Origin: Trichostrongylus colubriformis
Lineage: Eukaryota; Nematoda; Chromadorea; Rhabditida; Trichostrongylidae
Direction of reading: 5' to 3'
Assembly (NCBI GenBank): GCA_963978905.1
Contig: OZ022261.1
Span: forward strand, 24,549,686-24,613,685
Length of the DNA: 64,000 nucleotides
Each line of letters opens with the position of its first letter. Position 1 is the first letter of the stretch. This document shows positions 33,601-44,396 of the stretch, piece by piece. The notes beneath the pieces were generated by a model. The model was not told the origin of the DNA, searched no databases, and saw nothing but the letters and a program-made list of their open reading frames with translations. A program made the position numbers and the translations under genes.

Positions 33601-36600
33601 AGCATTGTAGGAACAGAAGGTTACGTAAACAGTCCCACTCTCCGTTCCCAACGGCGGCGGAAGACGGAACGAGGCTTTTACACGGAGGCCCCGCCCACTG
33701 GGACCGCACTTTGTGGTGCTGTATCTCAGCCAGATTCACATTTTTTCGCGTGAAATTTTGCATGAGGCCAACATTAGGCAAATACAACATAAATATATGG
33801 GTAACACAAAAACTCATTTTCCGTGGACGATTCCTTTAAATAGCAGATAAGTTTTTGCATCTAATTCCAACGAATGCTATGCGCACCGAAGGGTCTTTTC
33901 ACGTTTGGCCGAAAAGCTAACGTAGACACAATGAACTCATTGATTAAAATTGTTAAAACTCTAGTTCCGAAAAATATGTGCCATTTTTCAGTGCCCAATA
34001 CAAGTGCTATCAATGCGTCTCGAGCAGTGATAACCAATCAGACTGCGAGTCGAGTGATTCAGACAAGCTGAAGCCATTTATCAAGGTAAGATAGTCCCTG
34101 AATTTCGCATCGAATACAACAACTCTGTGATATTTATCGAGAAAATCTGTGTCCCGGATATTTCTTATGTGACGTTAGGTCCGGACCCTCGCAACTTCTT
34201 CACACCTTAGAAATTAGTGGTTTTTACGGGGCAGGTGATTGACCGAATCCCTTAAACTTTAGTATGGCTGAAACAATCGTTAGGCGAGGGTAGTACCATT
34301 AGCAGCCAATTAAGGCGATAACATGAGACAGTATGGAAGTGATCGGTTGGATCGTCATGTTTCTGCCTGCTGCGCTACGGTAACAACCTGTTGCTTGGCA
34401 ACTGATTTTGCCAAAAACCGAAAAAATGTCAAGAAGCACCTTGAACCCTACCGCAGCGTATTTTCAAGCACTGTAGGGTCTTCCATACAGAAGCTCTAAG
34501 TCATTGTTAGCAGTAATTATAGCCCGTTTGTGGACTACGAAAGTAGAAGGCTGGGTAGTGCAACAGTAGAGAAAGAACGGAATGAATTGGTCAAAACTCA
34601 AAGAAATAAATTTTACGCTCTAATGCCATAGGGATAGACCGCCTCCATAATTTGCAGTGTCTGCGACAGGGCGTGGCCGCGTCGTCTCTGCAGCTCCGCC
34701 CATACCACACCGCCTCGCTGCCTTGGAACGCAGCACCGCCCTTTTTTTTGGGGGGGGGGGGGGTGTGCGCTCTTAAAGGCAGCTTTAGGGGAAATTCGGA
34801 CGAAAAGTTAAAGAGGTAGTGAATATAAAAGCCGAGATGTCTAGTACAGGACAGTGGAGAAAAAACGGATGGAAATGGCCAAAAACTCGAGAAATAGGAC
34901 CTCTTCCCACCGTTGATTCTAGGCGCGGACGACCTTTCCGTCAAGACGCGAGTAGTCCGCATAGGTTTTCCACTGGCATTACCAAGACGTAAACATGAAG
35001 GGATGTTCGGAAATGCGACGGCATCTGTTGTCATGTGGTGAGCTTCAAGCTAAAAGTGAGAAAGCGCGCTGCGATACTTTCAATCCTGCCGATCTCCTTG
35101 ACCAACCTCACCGTGACCAACCACTAATCACGTCGCCTGGAGGCGGGCTGCCCTAAACCAAGGCGGCTTGCCCTAACGAGGCCGCCTCCGCCACAGCTCA
35201 AGGGGGCACCTTCCGCGGGGGATTTCGCCATGCATAGGCCTTCCAGACCCGTGGTTTTTCACTCAATGCCTCCTTATGGGATTCCCTGTCACCCACATTA
35301 TCCCAAACACTGTCTTTAAAGGAAAATCGCTTCGCGGTCGTCGCACTCGCGGCGCCATCAGCACGACTTGCCGGAATCGATTGCCCTTGAGAGCCCGGCA
35401 GAGCGTGAATGCGTCACCTTTGCACTTCCACCCATGCCACACTGCCTTCTGCACCCATGCTACCCTGCCTCCTCCACCCATGCCACACTGCATCGCTTGA
35501 AGGCCGGCCACGCGATTTCCCGTCATAAGTGCACACACCCCGTAGGGGGCTCACGCATTATACAATTGTGGTCTCATTCGAGTATATTGAACATAGTAAC
35601 ACTGATGATGGGGTATGTCCTACCGACTTCTTGCCGCCACGTATTTTTTCTTTGGTTCACTGCGCCACGAGCCGTCGCAGTAGTGCCGCACATTTCGCGT
35701 TCGCGACGCCGCGCCAGCTCCTCGTACCTACACCCCAGAAGAATGGATATTCTCATGATCATATTATGGTTATCGGATAACCATAAAAATTTTTACTTGT
35801 TGGAAGTGGTCCACCCATCCGTACCAACGCAATGCGACCGCGGGCGTCCTGAGGCTGTGTTCATACTACACCGGCGAGCGTGGTTACCTTCACAGGCAGC
35901 AAGGCAGAGAGGCAAGCAGGCAACTAGACAGGGTGGCATAGGCAGAGACGCAAAGACAGGCAACCAGAGTATGAACAGCCTAAGTGCTCCGCCGATGATG
36001 TGTGTTCAGAGTGTAATGGTTTCCATTCGAATATACCTGTTTCGAGCTGGAGGGTTTTTTTTTTCGAAGAATTTGTGATCGTAAGGCCAATGACTTTTTC
36101 AACGTCTAACTATTCTTTTTAGACATGTCCGGTTCTTCAAGAAGGAACATTCAAGGGAGCACAGGCGAAGGGATGCCGGAAGATTATTCAGGTCATATTC
36201 CAGTAATAACTGCTCTCACACAGCAGTCTACATAAGTTAATGATTTACTTCGCAAACTCTATCTCCTTTTAGACCGTTGAAAGCAAGAAGTCAATAATCC
36301 GTGAATGTGCTTATTCAGGAGAGGTAGTTGATGGACAGAAGAAAACCGGAAACTGGGGTATCAACATGTATTATTATCAGTGTGAAAATACGGTGAGTAT
36401 CTAGTGAGCACGTTGTACTTTCGGTGTAGCGTACAGCTTTCCTGAAGATTCTTGAGTATTCATGATCAACATCTGTCTCGAAGATTCCGTTGCCACATGT
36501 GCTGAATATGTAAAAGGTGAAATAAGGATGTGTTCTTTCATACAAGTCTTGCACTGCCTTCGCTGCAATGCTGGTAGAGAAGTAATCGATGAAAAGATTC

Positions 36601-38708
36601 TTCGATTTTGTCCACACTGTTGGAATAACTGATTCACATACCGATTACCCGTAGCTCTTTTTCCCAAGTTTCACATCAGCATGGAGCACTCTCAGAGGTA
36701 CCGGCAGAGAAGGGAGGCGTATTTGAAAATACAGTCCTCTCATCGAGGGACTGTATTTTCAAAGACGCCTCCCTTCTCTGCCGGTGCCTCTGAGAGTGCT
36801 CCTGAGCTTAGAAGGGATAATGTTGCGTACATCGCTCTACTGTTGTTTTTACTGTTGTTGTGACCTGCTTTTCTAAAGGACTTCACACTAGTCGATGGCA
36901 TCTGGATCACAATCCCAACCGGCGCAGCAATTCGCGCTGTAGGCGTCGCTTGAGCGACGTCGCAATGCGAAATGCCGACCTAACGATATGCACCCCACCG
37001 CTCACGGGCACTGAACACGTGAACAAGGCCGTACGCATGTCGACAGACGTCCCAAGAGTTGTATCCTCCCTTGAGCTACAGCGCCTCACAAAACGGATTC
37101 GCTTGGCTCGAATCGATACTCAGTGGGGCAATAGGCAGGAGATCATGGTCACGGCAAAAATCGGGAAAGGCGGTAGGAACCCCATCCCTGAAGATTTGTC
37201 TCCACAGCCACAGTAGGTAGCTCCTCTAGCTCACTACTGACGAGCGATCAGTTTTCTCTAACCACTGCCTCCGAAGTAGGAGCTCGGTTCAGTCATTAAT
37301 CAAGCGAAACAGGCAACTCTGCATTCTCTGGAAAATGGCATGTTTATTGTCGTGTGGTAGCGCTCGAGCCTTGTAACCCTACCTAATATTAGGTTGATTC
37401 ATAATAAATCGGACAAATTGACCAATTTTAACAATTGTCGTACAACTTTTTTACGACAACAGGGACTCACTTGAAATATACTCCATCTTTATCGATGACC
37501 TTCTGCCACGGTATAGGCAGATCATGGATGCCCTTGCTCCAGAAGGCCGGAAGCTGGAGCTCGAAGAAGTTGCCGAGTGCCGCCTTGACCTCGTCGCGAG
37601 TTTTGAAGTCTTGGCCGTCCAGGTGGCGTTGGCTGTGGGAGAAAAGGTGGAAATCTGAAGGGGCCAGGTCTGGGGAGTACGGTGGGTATAGAAGTACGGT
37701 CCAACTGTACGACAGCAGCTCGGCCTTGGTCGATCTTGCGAAGTACGGTCTGTGGAAGTAGACACGTTGTCGTGCTGGAAGTAGACATGTGACCACCGCC
37801 GTAGCGAACTTTGGACATTGGCCTTCAATTCTCGTAATTGACGAACGTAGACGTTGGCGGATACTGTGGTACCTTCATCGAGCAGCTCCCAGTACTCTAC
37901 GCCGTGTACGCTCCACCAACCGCGGTTTTCGTTTTCGATGGAATAGTCGCCTGACGCAAACTTCGAATGCTACAACTACAGTGTACTTCTGCCGGGGGCA
38001 TGCTCCTTGTGAACTTCTATCAGACGTCTGCCGATATCGGCGGGTTCCTGGCCAGATAGCGATATAAATAGTATGACGTTGCGGATGTGGTCTCTGGACC
38101 GCTTGAAATCGTGCGGCATTGTGGCGGAATGAATTTACTTTGGAGTGATTATTTTGCGGTACTTTGAAGAGCTTTTCATACTCATTCCAACGGTACCTCG
38201 CGCATCCATTTTCGTTGATTCATTACTGAGTTATGATCTCTAGAAATCATCACTACCATTTGTCCGATTTATTATGAATCAACCTAATAGATTGGCTTCT
38301 TTTCATCATTAATAAGCCTGTCAATTTGTCGTCTTTCTCAATGGGGCACGAATTTAATCCTCTTGGAGGATCAAGGCGACGATTGAAATGCGCGTATAGT
38401 GAAAAGTGGGCAATCCATCGTTATCATGAACAGTCTAGAGTCCTGAGTCTAAAGGATCCGTCCAGGTGATTGGAAAGACGCTAGTCAGTTGGCGGAAAGC
38501 TTGAGCGACAACCCGTTCAAGCTCTGAAAGATGATCTGTGAATTACGCGGACAGGGGATTCCTTAACTTTATTTGCTTGACTTTCGAGAATTGCATTTTT
38601 AATGAAAGCCATGATTTTCAGGGTACCGAGCCGTGCAATGGAAGCCGCAACCCATTGTTCATAGCTCTATCATTGCTGTTGAGCTTGACTGCATTGCTTT
38701 TCCAGTAG
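30642..38708 (+). CDS. Secreted Ly6/three-finger GPI-anchored protein (5 exons)
   Basis: Exons 30642-30694, 33992-34085, 36123-36191, 36273-36392 and 38622-38708 (TAG) join GT-AG in phase to 140 residues. Residues 1-19 form a signal peptide (hydrophobic LIFALGIAFV, predicted cut VSA|Q). The mature part opens QYKCYQC and has eight cysteines (residues 23, 26, 36, 51, 67, 84, 109, 117). It closes with C-N at 117-118, the hallmark of Ly6/uPAR three-finger domains; the CxxC start also resembles the insect Quiver/Sleepless group. Residues 123-140 are a hydrophobic tail (LFIALSLLLSLTALLF) right at the stop, as in GPI-anchored proteins. N118-G-S is a possible glycosylation site. The likely role is a cell-surface modulator of receptors or channels; the specific partner is unknown. 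Introns 1 (3.3 kb), 2 (2.0 kb) and 4 (2.2 kb) are full of mobile elements. Confidence 0.88.
31310..31450 (+). repeat. tRNA-derived SINE (family S1), partial
   Basis: The segment GTCCAAGGATCGATTCCTAC followed by GTCACTGCCCGCCTATGCCC aligns with the box B region and early body of the 11597 copy. The later body diverges. It lies in intron 1 of the Ly6-like gene. Confidence 0.5.
31762..31892. mobile_element. Short foldback element with tRNA-like arms
   Basis: The left end TTATAAAAGTGCTGAGTCAT then GGGCAGAACCTCTG is inverted on the right, whose inverse reads TTACAAGGGTGCTGTGTTAT then GGGCAAAAGATCTGG. The centre holds box B-like GGACTCGAACCC and GGTCCCGTTCGAGACC in opposing orientation. It could be a MITE or two SINE heads joined head to head. 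Confidence 0.65.
33407..33839. mobile_element. MITE family A copy 5, best preserved
   Basis: TTAA at both edges (33407-33410 and 33836-33839) encloses AGGAATCGTCCACG and its exact inverse. The arms are nearly identical for about 180 bp, so the same 136-residue frame appears on both strands. The centre (about 33590-33655) is not palindromic. High arm identity makes this the youngest copy in the window. It lies 150 bp before exon 2 of the Ly6-like gene. Confidence 0.9.
35290..35541. mobile_element. MITE, family E
   Basis: This is the inverted relative of 39852-40092: both share CTTGAGAGCCCGGCAGAGCG-type centres and ends that include TGACGGGAAATCGCG and a GTGTGTGCACTTATGACGG-like outer edge. 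The centre has three direct CACCCATGCYACMCTGCCT units. Confidence 0.65.
35852..35981. mobile_element. MITE, family D
   Basis: AGGCTGTGTTCATACT at the left is exactly inverted at the right (AGTATGAACAGCCT with small differences inside). The centre is a degenerate GGCAGAGA/GGCAAGCA series. It lies 140 bp before exon 3 of the Ly6-like gene. Confidence 0.75.
36683..36802. repeat. Long near-perfect hairpin in intron 4
   Basis: Two arms of about 57 bp (36683-36739 and 36745-36802) are inverted with very few mismatches around a loop of a few bases. They run from GGAGCACTCTCAGAGG to its inverse at the outer end and through GAAAATACAGTC to its inverse at the loop. It has no TA or TTAA edges I can see. 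If transcribed with the host intron it would give a ~120-nt double-stranded stem. Confidence 0.85.
37389..38287 (-). mobile_element. Internally deleted mariner with intact TIRs
   Basis: The 32-bp terminal repeats beginning TTAGGTTGATTCATAATAAA differ at one position and are flanked by TA on both sides (37387-37388, 38288-38289). The element is 899 bp against about 1.3 kb for a full mariner. The minus strand encodes the end of the DNA-binding region joined straight to the catalytic core (see the pseudogene entry). TIR and target site match the irritans-like mariners known from other invertebrates. It lies in intron 4 of the Ly6-like gene. Confidence 0.92.
37467..37970 (-). pseudogene. Deleted and frameshifted mariner transposase
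   Basis: On the minus strand SGDYSIENENRGWWSVHG shows the junction between the DNA-binding half and the catalytic half. It continues VEYWELLDEGTTVSANVYVR, then YFQHDN with the second catalytic aspartate. After a frame change PPYSPDLAPSDFHLF carries the third aspartate. The first catalytic aspartate lay in the deleted part, and the second histidine-rich motif is damaged. It is not functional; the TIRs could still be recognised by an enzyme supplied elsewhere. Confidence 0.88.
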
Positions 38709-39052
38709 AGCGATATCACTGTGAAACCTACCATCTCGTCTTTGACCACCATTAATTCATCATCATCTAGGAATCGTTTTTTTAGTGATTTTGCTACCTT
38801 GTCAAACAATATGTCCTCAATGTTCTTACCAGATCAGGTGATACGACTGTCATTTAAAGTGCCCGTTTTGTGCATTTCTTAATATTTGATAGGTGTTTTA
38901 TTTACTGTAGATAGAAGTATTTCGTGCCGTCAAGTTTGTTAGCTACATTTATAGAAATTAATAGTAGACTAGTGAATGTCATCGTAGAGTATTACAAGCT
39001 TTTCGATTTTTCGGTGCGAGAGTTCTAATTCACTCGCTTATAATTAAATTGT

Positions 39053-39058
39053 AATAAA
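39053..39058 (+). terminator. Polyadenylation signal of the Ly6-like gene
   Basis: This is the first canonical AATAAA I see after the stop codon at 38708, giving a 3' UTR of about 360 bp. It is AT-rich around the signal, as expected for a cleavage site. Confidence 0.5.
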
Positions 39059-39456
39059 TGCTTAACTACATCAGCCTTTAAGTAGTCAAAACAGAAATAT
39101 TCTGGTTAGGCACCACTCCCTCTACTTTCTCACAAATTATGGAAGTAATTGAATGCTCGGCGCATTGAATGCAAAACCAAGCTCACGCTTATGTTTTGCG
39201 TTTATGGTAATTAGGTTCCTCTCGATATCCTCTTCTGCGTACTTCTTGACACTTTGAGTTATCATGCACCAATAACGTAGAGCACTTTTTAGAAACGGCT
39301 TTGTATGCCTGATTTCTAGGCTAGGGACCCTGATTTCTTGGAGTGCGCCTAAAAGCTTAGCCATGAGGAGACCCACTTCCATTATCACTTATTGGGCTGC
39401 ACGGTTCGATGGGGTTGATTCCGAGAAGAAACCATACTACAATACTACAGTATGTA

Positions 39457-39657
39457 GCTCGACCGAATCATACTACAGTATGATGAACGTGGGGACAACC
39501 CGCGCAAATGTGCGGAGAAATCCCGCACGAATCTTGCCAAACTTTAGCACTAAGCTATTCACACTCAGCACTAGGATTCTCGTCAAGATTCATATCACGC
39601 TACAGGCTGCACGATTTCTCGTCACGCTCATCATACTGTAGTATGGTTCGGTCGAGC
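39457..39657. mobile_element. Inverted-repeat element, ~200 bp
   Basis: GCTCGACCGAATCATACTAC followed by AGTATGATGAACGTG is inverted on the right (CACGCTCATCATACTGTAGT, then ATGGTTCGGTCGAGC), giving arms of about 35 bp. The arms themselves contain the small palindrome CATACTACAGTATG. I see no clear target duplication. Confidence 0.75.
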
Positions 39658-39851
39658 GTCATAAACAGAGCGCGTCGCCAGAGTGCCACCGTCGCCATTG
39701 GCGCTAGTGCCGCAAAGTATGAAAGCGGCCTTACCGCTCCACCCATTTTGGCATAGATGTACCAACGTGCATGAATGTACCAGCAGAGGTCTCCCTAGAC
39801 TCGGTGAATGGGATGGACAACTCTGACTTATTACAAAATACTGCTAGCACT

Positions 39852-40092
39852 GGGTGTGTGCAGATATGACGGAAAATCGCGTGGCCGCCTGCGGGGAGCG
39901 GCGCGGCGGGGGCGAGTGCCAGTGGCAGGGCATGGCAGCCTTCAAGCGAGGCGGTGTGGCATCGGTGGAAGCGCAGGGGTGACGCAGACACGCTCTGCCG
40001 GGCTCTCAAGGGCAATCGATACGGCAAGTCGTGCTGGTAGGGCCGCGAGTGCAACGCCGCGAAGCGATTGTCCGTCATATCTGAACACACCC
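39852..40092. mobile_element. MITE, family E
   Basis: The left end GGGTGTGTGCAGATATGACG, then GAAAATCGCG, is inverted at the right (CGAAGCGATTGTCCGTCATA, then TCTGAACACACCC). The centre is GC-rich. The sister copy at 35290-35541 is in the opposite orientation. Confidence 0.75.
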
Positions 40093-41099
40093 GCTATCTC
40101 TGAGCTTTCATCTGATACTGTTTGGTTGCATGCTTCTTTCAAAAGCTCTTGGTTTTCTTATATTCTTTTATAAGCTTTTGGCATTAAAGCCTAGTTACCA
40201 GTTACAGTGAACAATAACGGGGGAGGTGCAGAGACGACGCAGGCAACGACGCAGGGTGGAATAGGCGGAGACGCAGAGACGTGCAGCCGCGCCCTGCCGC
40301 CGGCACCGCAGTGCCTTATGTGTTGATTTCTGATGTGGTTCGGCATATTTCCTGCACTTCCATAATCTTCTTCCACAGGGTCCACAAGGGTCGTGCCAGA
40401 TAAGTGTGGAGGACCCTCAGTCGAATGGGAGCATCCTCGTTCACATGCTTGGGTGTACGGTGCCTGGAAAAATTGTTCTGTGGACAGGCAACGTGATTGG
40501 ACAACGTTCTCCTGTGTTCTTCCAAGTGAATACTCGAATGCCTCGCCGCCTCTCCCACATATTTCCCTCCACATCTACTGCACCGATTCAATTAATGCAA
40601 ATCTGCCTGATTGAGTATTCAACTCGCGGTCAGAAGGAAATCAAGCACTGAACGTGTCATATAGCTGTATTTGCCTATTTTGGAACACTGCTCAAAATTT
40701 AGGGGTCGGTCAAAGTGGAGGGGGCGGGGGTGACGCAACATTTCCACCGACCTCGAAGATCTTTCCCCTCCCTAAGCTTAGGCTGAGGCAGATGAGACAG
40801 ATGCTTTTCATTGTAGGAGGAGGCAGGGTCAAGCGTCCAGTTGAGGAAAATTTTCAAAGAATACGACCCCCCCCCAAAAGGGGGCCTCAATACGACCCCC
40901 CTTTCACTTATGTTATTGATAGTTTTCATTATTTTGCACTAAATCATAAGTAAATGCAACAAATAATGAGGAAAATATTTTTTGATGGTACATTACAAGA
41001 AATTTGCTTCAACTGGACTAAACACCCACTTACGCGCATTCGCCTAAGCCTAAAGAATCTACTTCCTTCAGGCTTAGGTTAACACAGATAAGAAAAAAC
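40093..41099. other. Repeat remnants, no gene
   Basis: A partial family D MITE lies at about 40215-40320 (CGGAGACGCAGAGACGTGCA, then CCGGCACCGCAGTGCCTTA). The stretch 40325-40650 has overlapping frames of 70-127 codons with no recognised family. A family B MITE remnant (about 40700-40840, with AAGCTTAGGCTGAGG) is followed by a double ATACGACCCCCC motif (40860-40910). Confidence 0.45.
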
Positions 41100-41223
41100 T
41101 CGAATATGCTTCATCAAAATCATATAGTTGCAAAATTCGAACCATATTTGGCTAGCGCAACGGCCTCTCTGCGCTCTAACCATAGCGTTAGAGACCGTCT
41201 CTAACGCTATGGATAGAGCGCAG
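41100..41223 (-). repeat. tRNA-derived SINE (family S2) with hairpin head
   Basis: On the minus strand TATGGTTAGAGCGCAG resembles a tRNA box A region and ATGGTTCGAATTTTGC a box B. The related + strand copy is at 60975-61060. Positions 41169-41223 form a hairpin with 26-bp arms (CTGCGCTCTAACCATAGCGT and its near inverse), as if a second head was added in reverse. Confidence 0.65.
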
Positions 41224-42211
41224 CATACTACTCTCCCCTCTAACTCCCTAAACACCCAAAGAACATCGTAAAACAACAAGAAAGCAAAAACAAGAAGGAA
41301 TCGCCGACAAACATGCGCGAATAAGGAATAGGTGCGGCTGCGACGCGGCGGTCACGATGGAGCGCGCTATATTCCCCATGCTGATGTAAAATACTTTAAA
41401 CTTTACCTAGAGCTCATCTTTCAAACAGCTGTTGACTGTTTTTCTAATAACTCCCTCAGACCTATTTATTGGCCGCTTGCTTTCCCTAATGGTTGCTTAG
41501 TTCTCGATATGGGTCTCCAGATGAGGATTAGATGAGGAAAATTTCGAAGGGTTTCATTCAAACTTCCTTAACCATAACTTCCTTCAAACGTAACCATATG
41601 AGTGCGTTTTGGTGAGGCGGGGTCTGCTAGGTTGTCGCTTTTGAATGACTACCTGAACTATGTCATATCTCTAACACGAAGGAGAAACCTTCAGAAAAGC
41701 CAGTTGAGGAAATTTTTTCATCGAATTTGCAAGATCTACCCAAGATTCTTCCGAAAAATAGATTCATTGTCACTGAAATTTCTCTAGTATGCATCCTTCG
41801 CTCTCGAAGACCTAGTGGGAGGGCGAGAAGTGTCGGTCAGCTTCTCTGTGGGATGCGCCATGCATGAGGATTCCATCCGCATTCTCAATGAATACAAACT
41901 TTTTTTCTGGTCCGCATAGTGGCCGCTAACACCAGATCACGTACTTGCAATCGTAGTAAGATATGAAAGAAGTCCATATTAGCTAATTTTTCGTTTTCAT
42001 CCCATGGTTCTTGAAAAATTCATACACGGTCGTACCCGTGGATAGATAACGCTTCCCACGCTTAATCGGTGAATCTCGGAGGTGTCTTTGTACGTGGTAT
42101 CGGTGTCAGCGGACCAGCGAAAGGGTTACTGGCGTTGACCGCTTTCGTTGTGGGTCGCGCCATGCTGAGGTTTCCATGATGATTAAGATAAACTAGTTTC
42201 GGGTTCGAACC

Positions 42212-42374
42212 CAATTAGTCAGTTTTATCATTTCTCCCCTTACACTTTAGCCCTCCCAGCGAACCAATTACGATTCCCCCCCCCCGTTGCAATTAGTCAG
42301 TTTTATCATTTCTCCCCTTACACTTTAGCCCTCCCAGCGAACCAATTAGGATTCCCCCCCCCCCCCCCCCGTTG
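42212..42374. repeat. 78-bp tandem duplication with poly-C tracts
   Basis: CAATTAGTCAGTTTTATCAT and the following sequence to a C-run and GTTG occur twice in direct tandem, with one substitution outside the C-runs. The C-run grew from about 10 in the first copy to about 16 in the second. A family B MITE right half follows (about 42390-42500, TAGCCTAAGCCTAGGG). Confidence 0.9.
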
Positions 42375-42499
42375 AGGATTCCTCAACGGAGGCTTGACCC
42401 TGGGAGGAGGAGATATGAATTTTAGCCTAAGCCTAGGGAGAGAAGCAGCTCAGACGTCGGTGAAAAGATGCGTTCCTCCCTCCCCACACTTTATTGACC

Positions 42500-44396
42500 C
42501 GATTTCAGATTCGGTGACCGATGACCTTTGAAGATAATCATGCCGAAGAGTACAAGCTTTAACACTACTTCTATTCGAGGTATGCGAACGAGACCGCTAT
42601 GTCAGCGGCCACTTGTGCAGTGCATCAATATTCACACGCCTTTCACAGTGCAATTGGTAGGGAATCTTTAAGTCATGTTTTTCAGAAGTTTTTTGCATTC
42701 CCACTCATTTTGAGCCATTTATTCAATGATCCAATAGAATCTCCTATTTGCTAAGAGTGAGAAAACGAAAAGAACGGTTCTTCGTGAAACGAATGGGGCA
42801 CAAGGGGCTTAGTAAAGGCAATCAGAATAGAGCTGAAGGTATATTTGGTAAATTGTCAATTTCTAAAGAGATTCATGGCTAATTCCTCCGTAATTAATCC
42901 TCTGTCGTGCTAAATGAGTGGAAAAGCGGGATGCAATAGCTCAAATTGAGTTAGAATGTAAAAAGTGACGAGAAGCAGTGAAGTTAAGGAATCCCTAGTA
43001 TCGCATTGGAACAGGGACGTGGGCTACTGCAGAGGGTTGGTGGTGCAATACACAAGTAGCCGCTGTCAAAGCGATGTGCTTTGTTCACCTCGTCAAATCC
43101 CTCAATTCTTACTATTTGTGCCGTTGCTCTGTTACCATTCATAGATATAAAAAATGCATTGCATGGACTGGAAACGATGATATCACAGTGAGGGGCATTT
43201 TATAAAAGGTTGCACATCTAAGCATCTGGGAGATGATCTTTGAGGGATTAATCTGCACACTCATGCATATATTTTTACCCCTCAGTGGGAGAAAGACGGA
43301 GCTCCTTTTCCCTTCTAGGCTTAGGTAAAAATATTGTCCATGGTGGGATATCCCCTCATGCGATAGCACCCAATACTCTTTATTAAGGTTGTTTGGTGAA
43401 CAACGTAGCATTTATGAACTCCTTTGGTAGGTATACATTCCATGTGGAAAAGGAGCACACAGGAGCGGTCCGCCAAATTTGTTACACGCTACGCCCCTTT
43501 TAAAGAAATTGTCAGAGTTGTCGCGAACCATTTGCCTCTTAAGAGAGTACTTAATGGGATCCTTCCTTCACTTACAGCCGAGAGGCGGCTGTGGTTGTTG
43601 CGATGTATGATTGCTTTGTGCCCTGCAAATAGCTAGAGGACTTTTTTGAAATGAATGATTCCGAGATACGAATGGATTGAATACCACGGAGACTAATTTC
43701 TATATTTTCTGAGAATTTGACCTCATACTTTCGTTGTTGAAGGCGGAAGACAGAAGCCTATGTTTCAGCGCTTTCAAGGGACTGCCGAGCCTATCAATCT
43801 AATGGTTCTTGAGGGAGCTTTTCCGGCCGGTCGTATGAGATACTAAATTAATAGTCAGCATGAAATTGCAAAATTTGCACTAAACACGTGGGAACTGATA
43901 GCGCGGTCGGAGCGGCTAGTTTAGCTGGTGATTCTGTGCTCGGCGAGCCCGCTCACCACTCACACATTCATTCCACAGGTGTCAACCGTATTATGTCTTA
44001 TTCTTTTTCACGCTATTGATGTATTGGTTCAGTATCTGAAATACTTCCTTTTCAAACATCAAACCCGTTGGTTCTCATGCATTGAACTTGAAGTTCAAGT
44101 CCGAGTTTATTGCACGGTTGTATGCAATGCTTCCAGCCCACTTAATGGAGAAAAAAATTGGGTTCAAATTTATAGTGGATACGACGCCAAGACAACATAT
44201 GCACATTGTATTTTATCGTTGGCAGAAGGTAGAGGATAAGCCATGCATACATCAAAGGATAGTTTTTGGATCATTGTGATATATGAATTCATTTATTTGG
44301 GTACTGTTCGGGTGCAATTAATGTGGGCGCTATAATGAACGTTCCTTATTTAACCAGTTGAACTATGTCTTGGAGCCTATATTTTGCGGGTGCTTA
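42500..44396. other. No gene recognised
   Basis: The stretch holds a family B-like remnant at 43255-43340 (TCTAGGCTTAGGTAA) and low-complexity AT-rich sequence. A 65-codon frame at 44082-44279 ends in a plausible C-terminus, but it has no acceptor of good quality and no family resemblance, so I do not call it. Confidence 0.4.

Larger units (their letters stand above)
34086..36122 (+). other. Intron 2 of the Ly6-like gene
   Basis: The intron contains a decayed family D MITE (about 34630-34760) next to a run of T then about 15 G (34741-34763). It also has a GC-rich repeat (34850-35250) related to 29400-29560, a family E MITE and a family D MITE. The 236-codon frame at 35368-36078 runs across these repeats and is not a gene. 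Confidence 0.55.

Noticed and set aside
33407..33839. Twin 136-codon frames on both strands as genes
   Set aside because: They are mirror images caused by the palindromic MITE.
35368..36078. 236-codon frame, the longest in the window
   Set aside because: It runs across two MITEs and an intron of the Ly6-like gene and has low-complexity composition with no family features.
42190..42210. tRNA gene suggested by GGGTTCGAACCC
   Set aside because: Only a box B-like word is present; no cloverleaf arms or box A at the right distance.
44082..44279. 65-codon frame as a terminal exon
   Set aside because: There is a plausible C-terminus but an in-frame stop just upstream and no good acceptor between.
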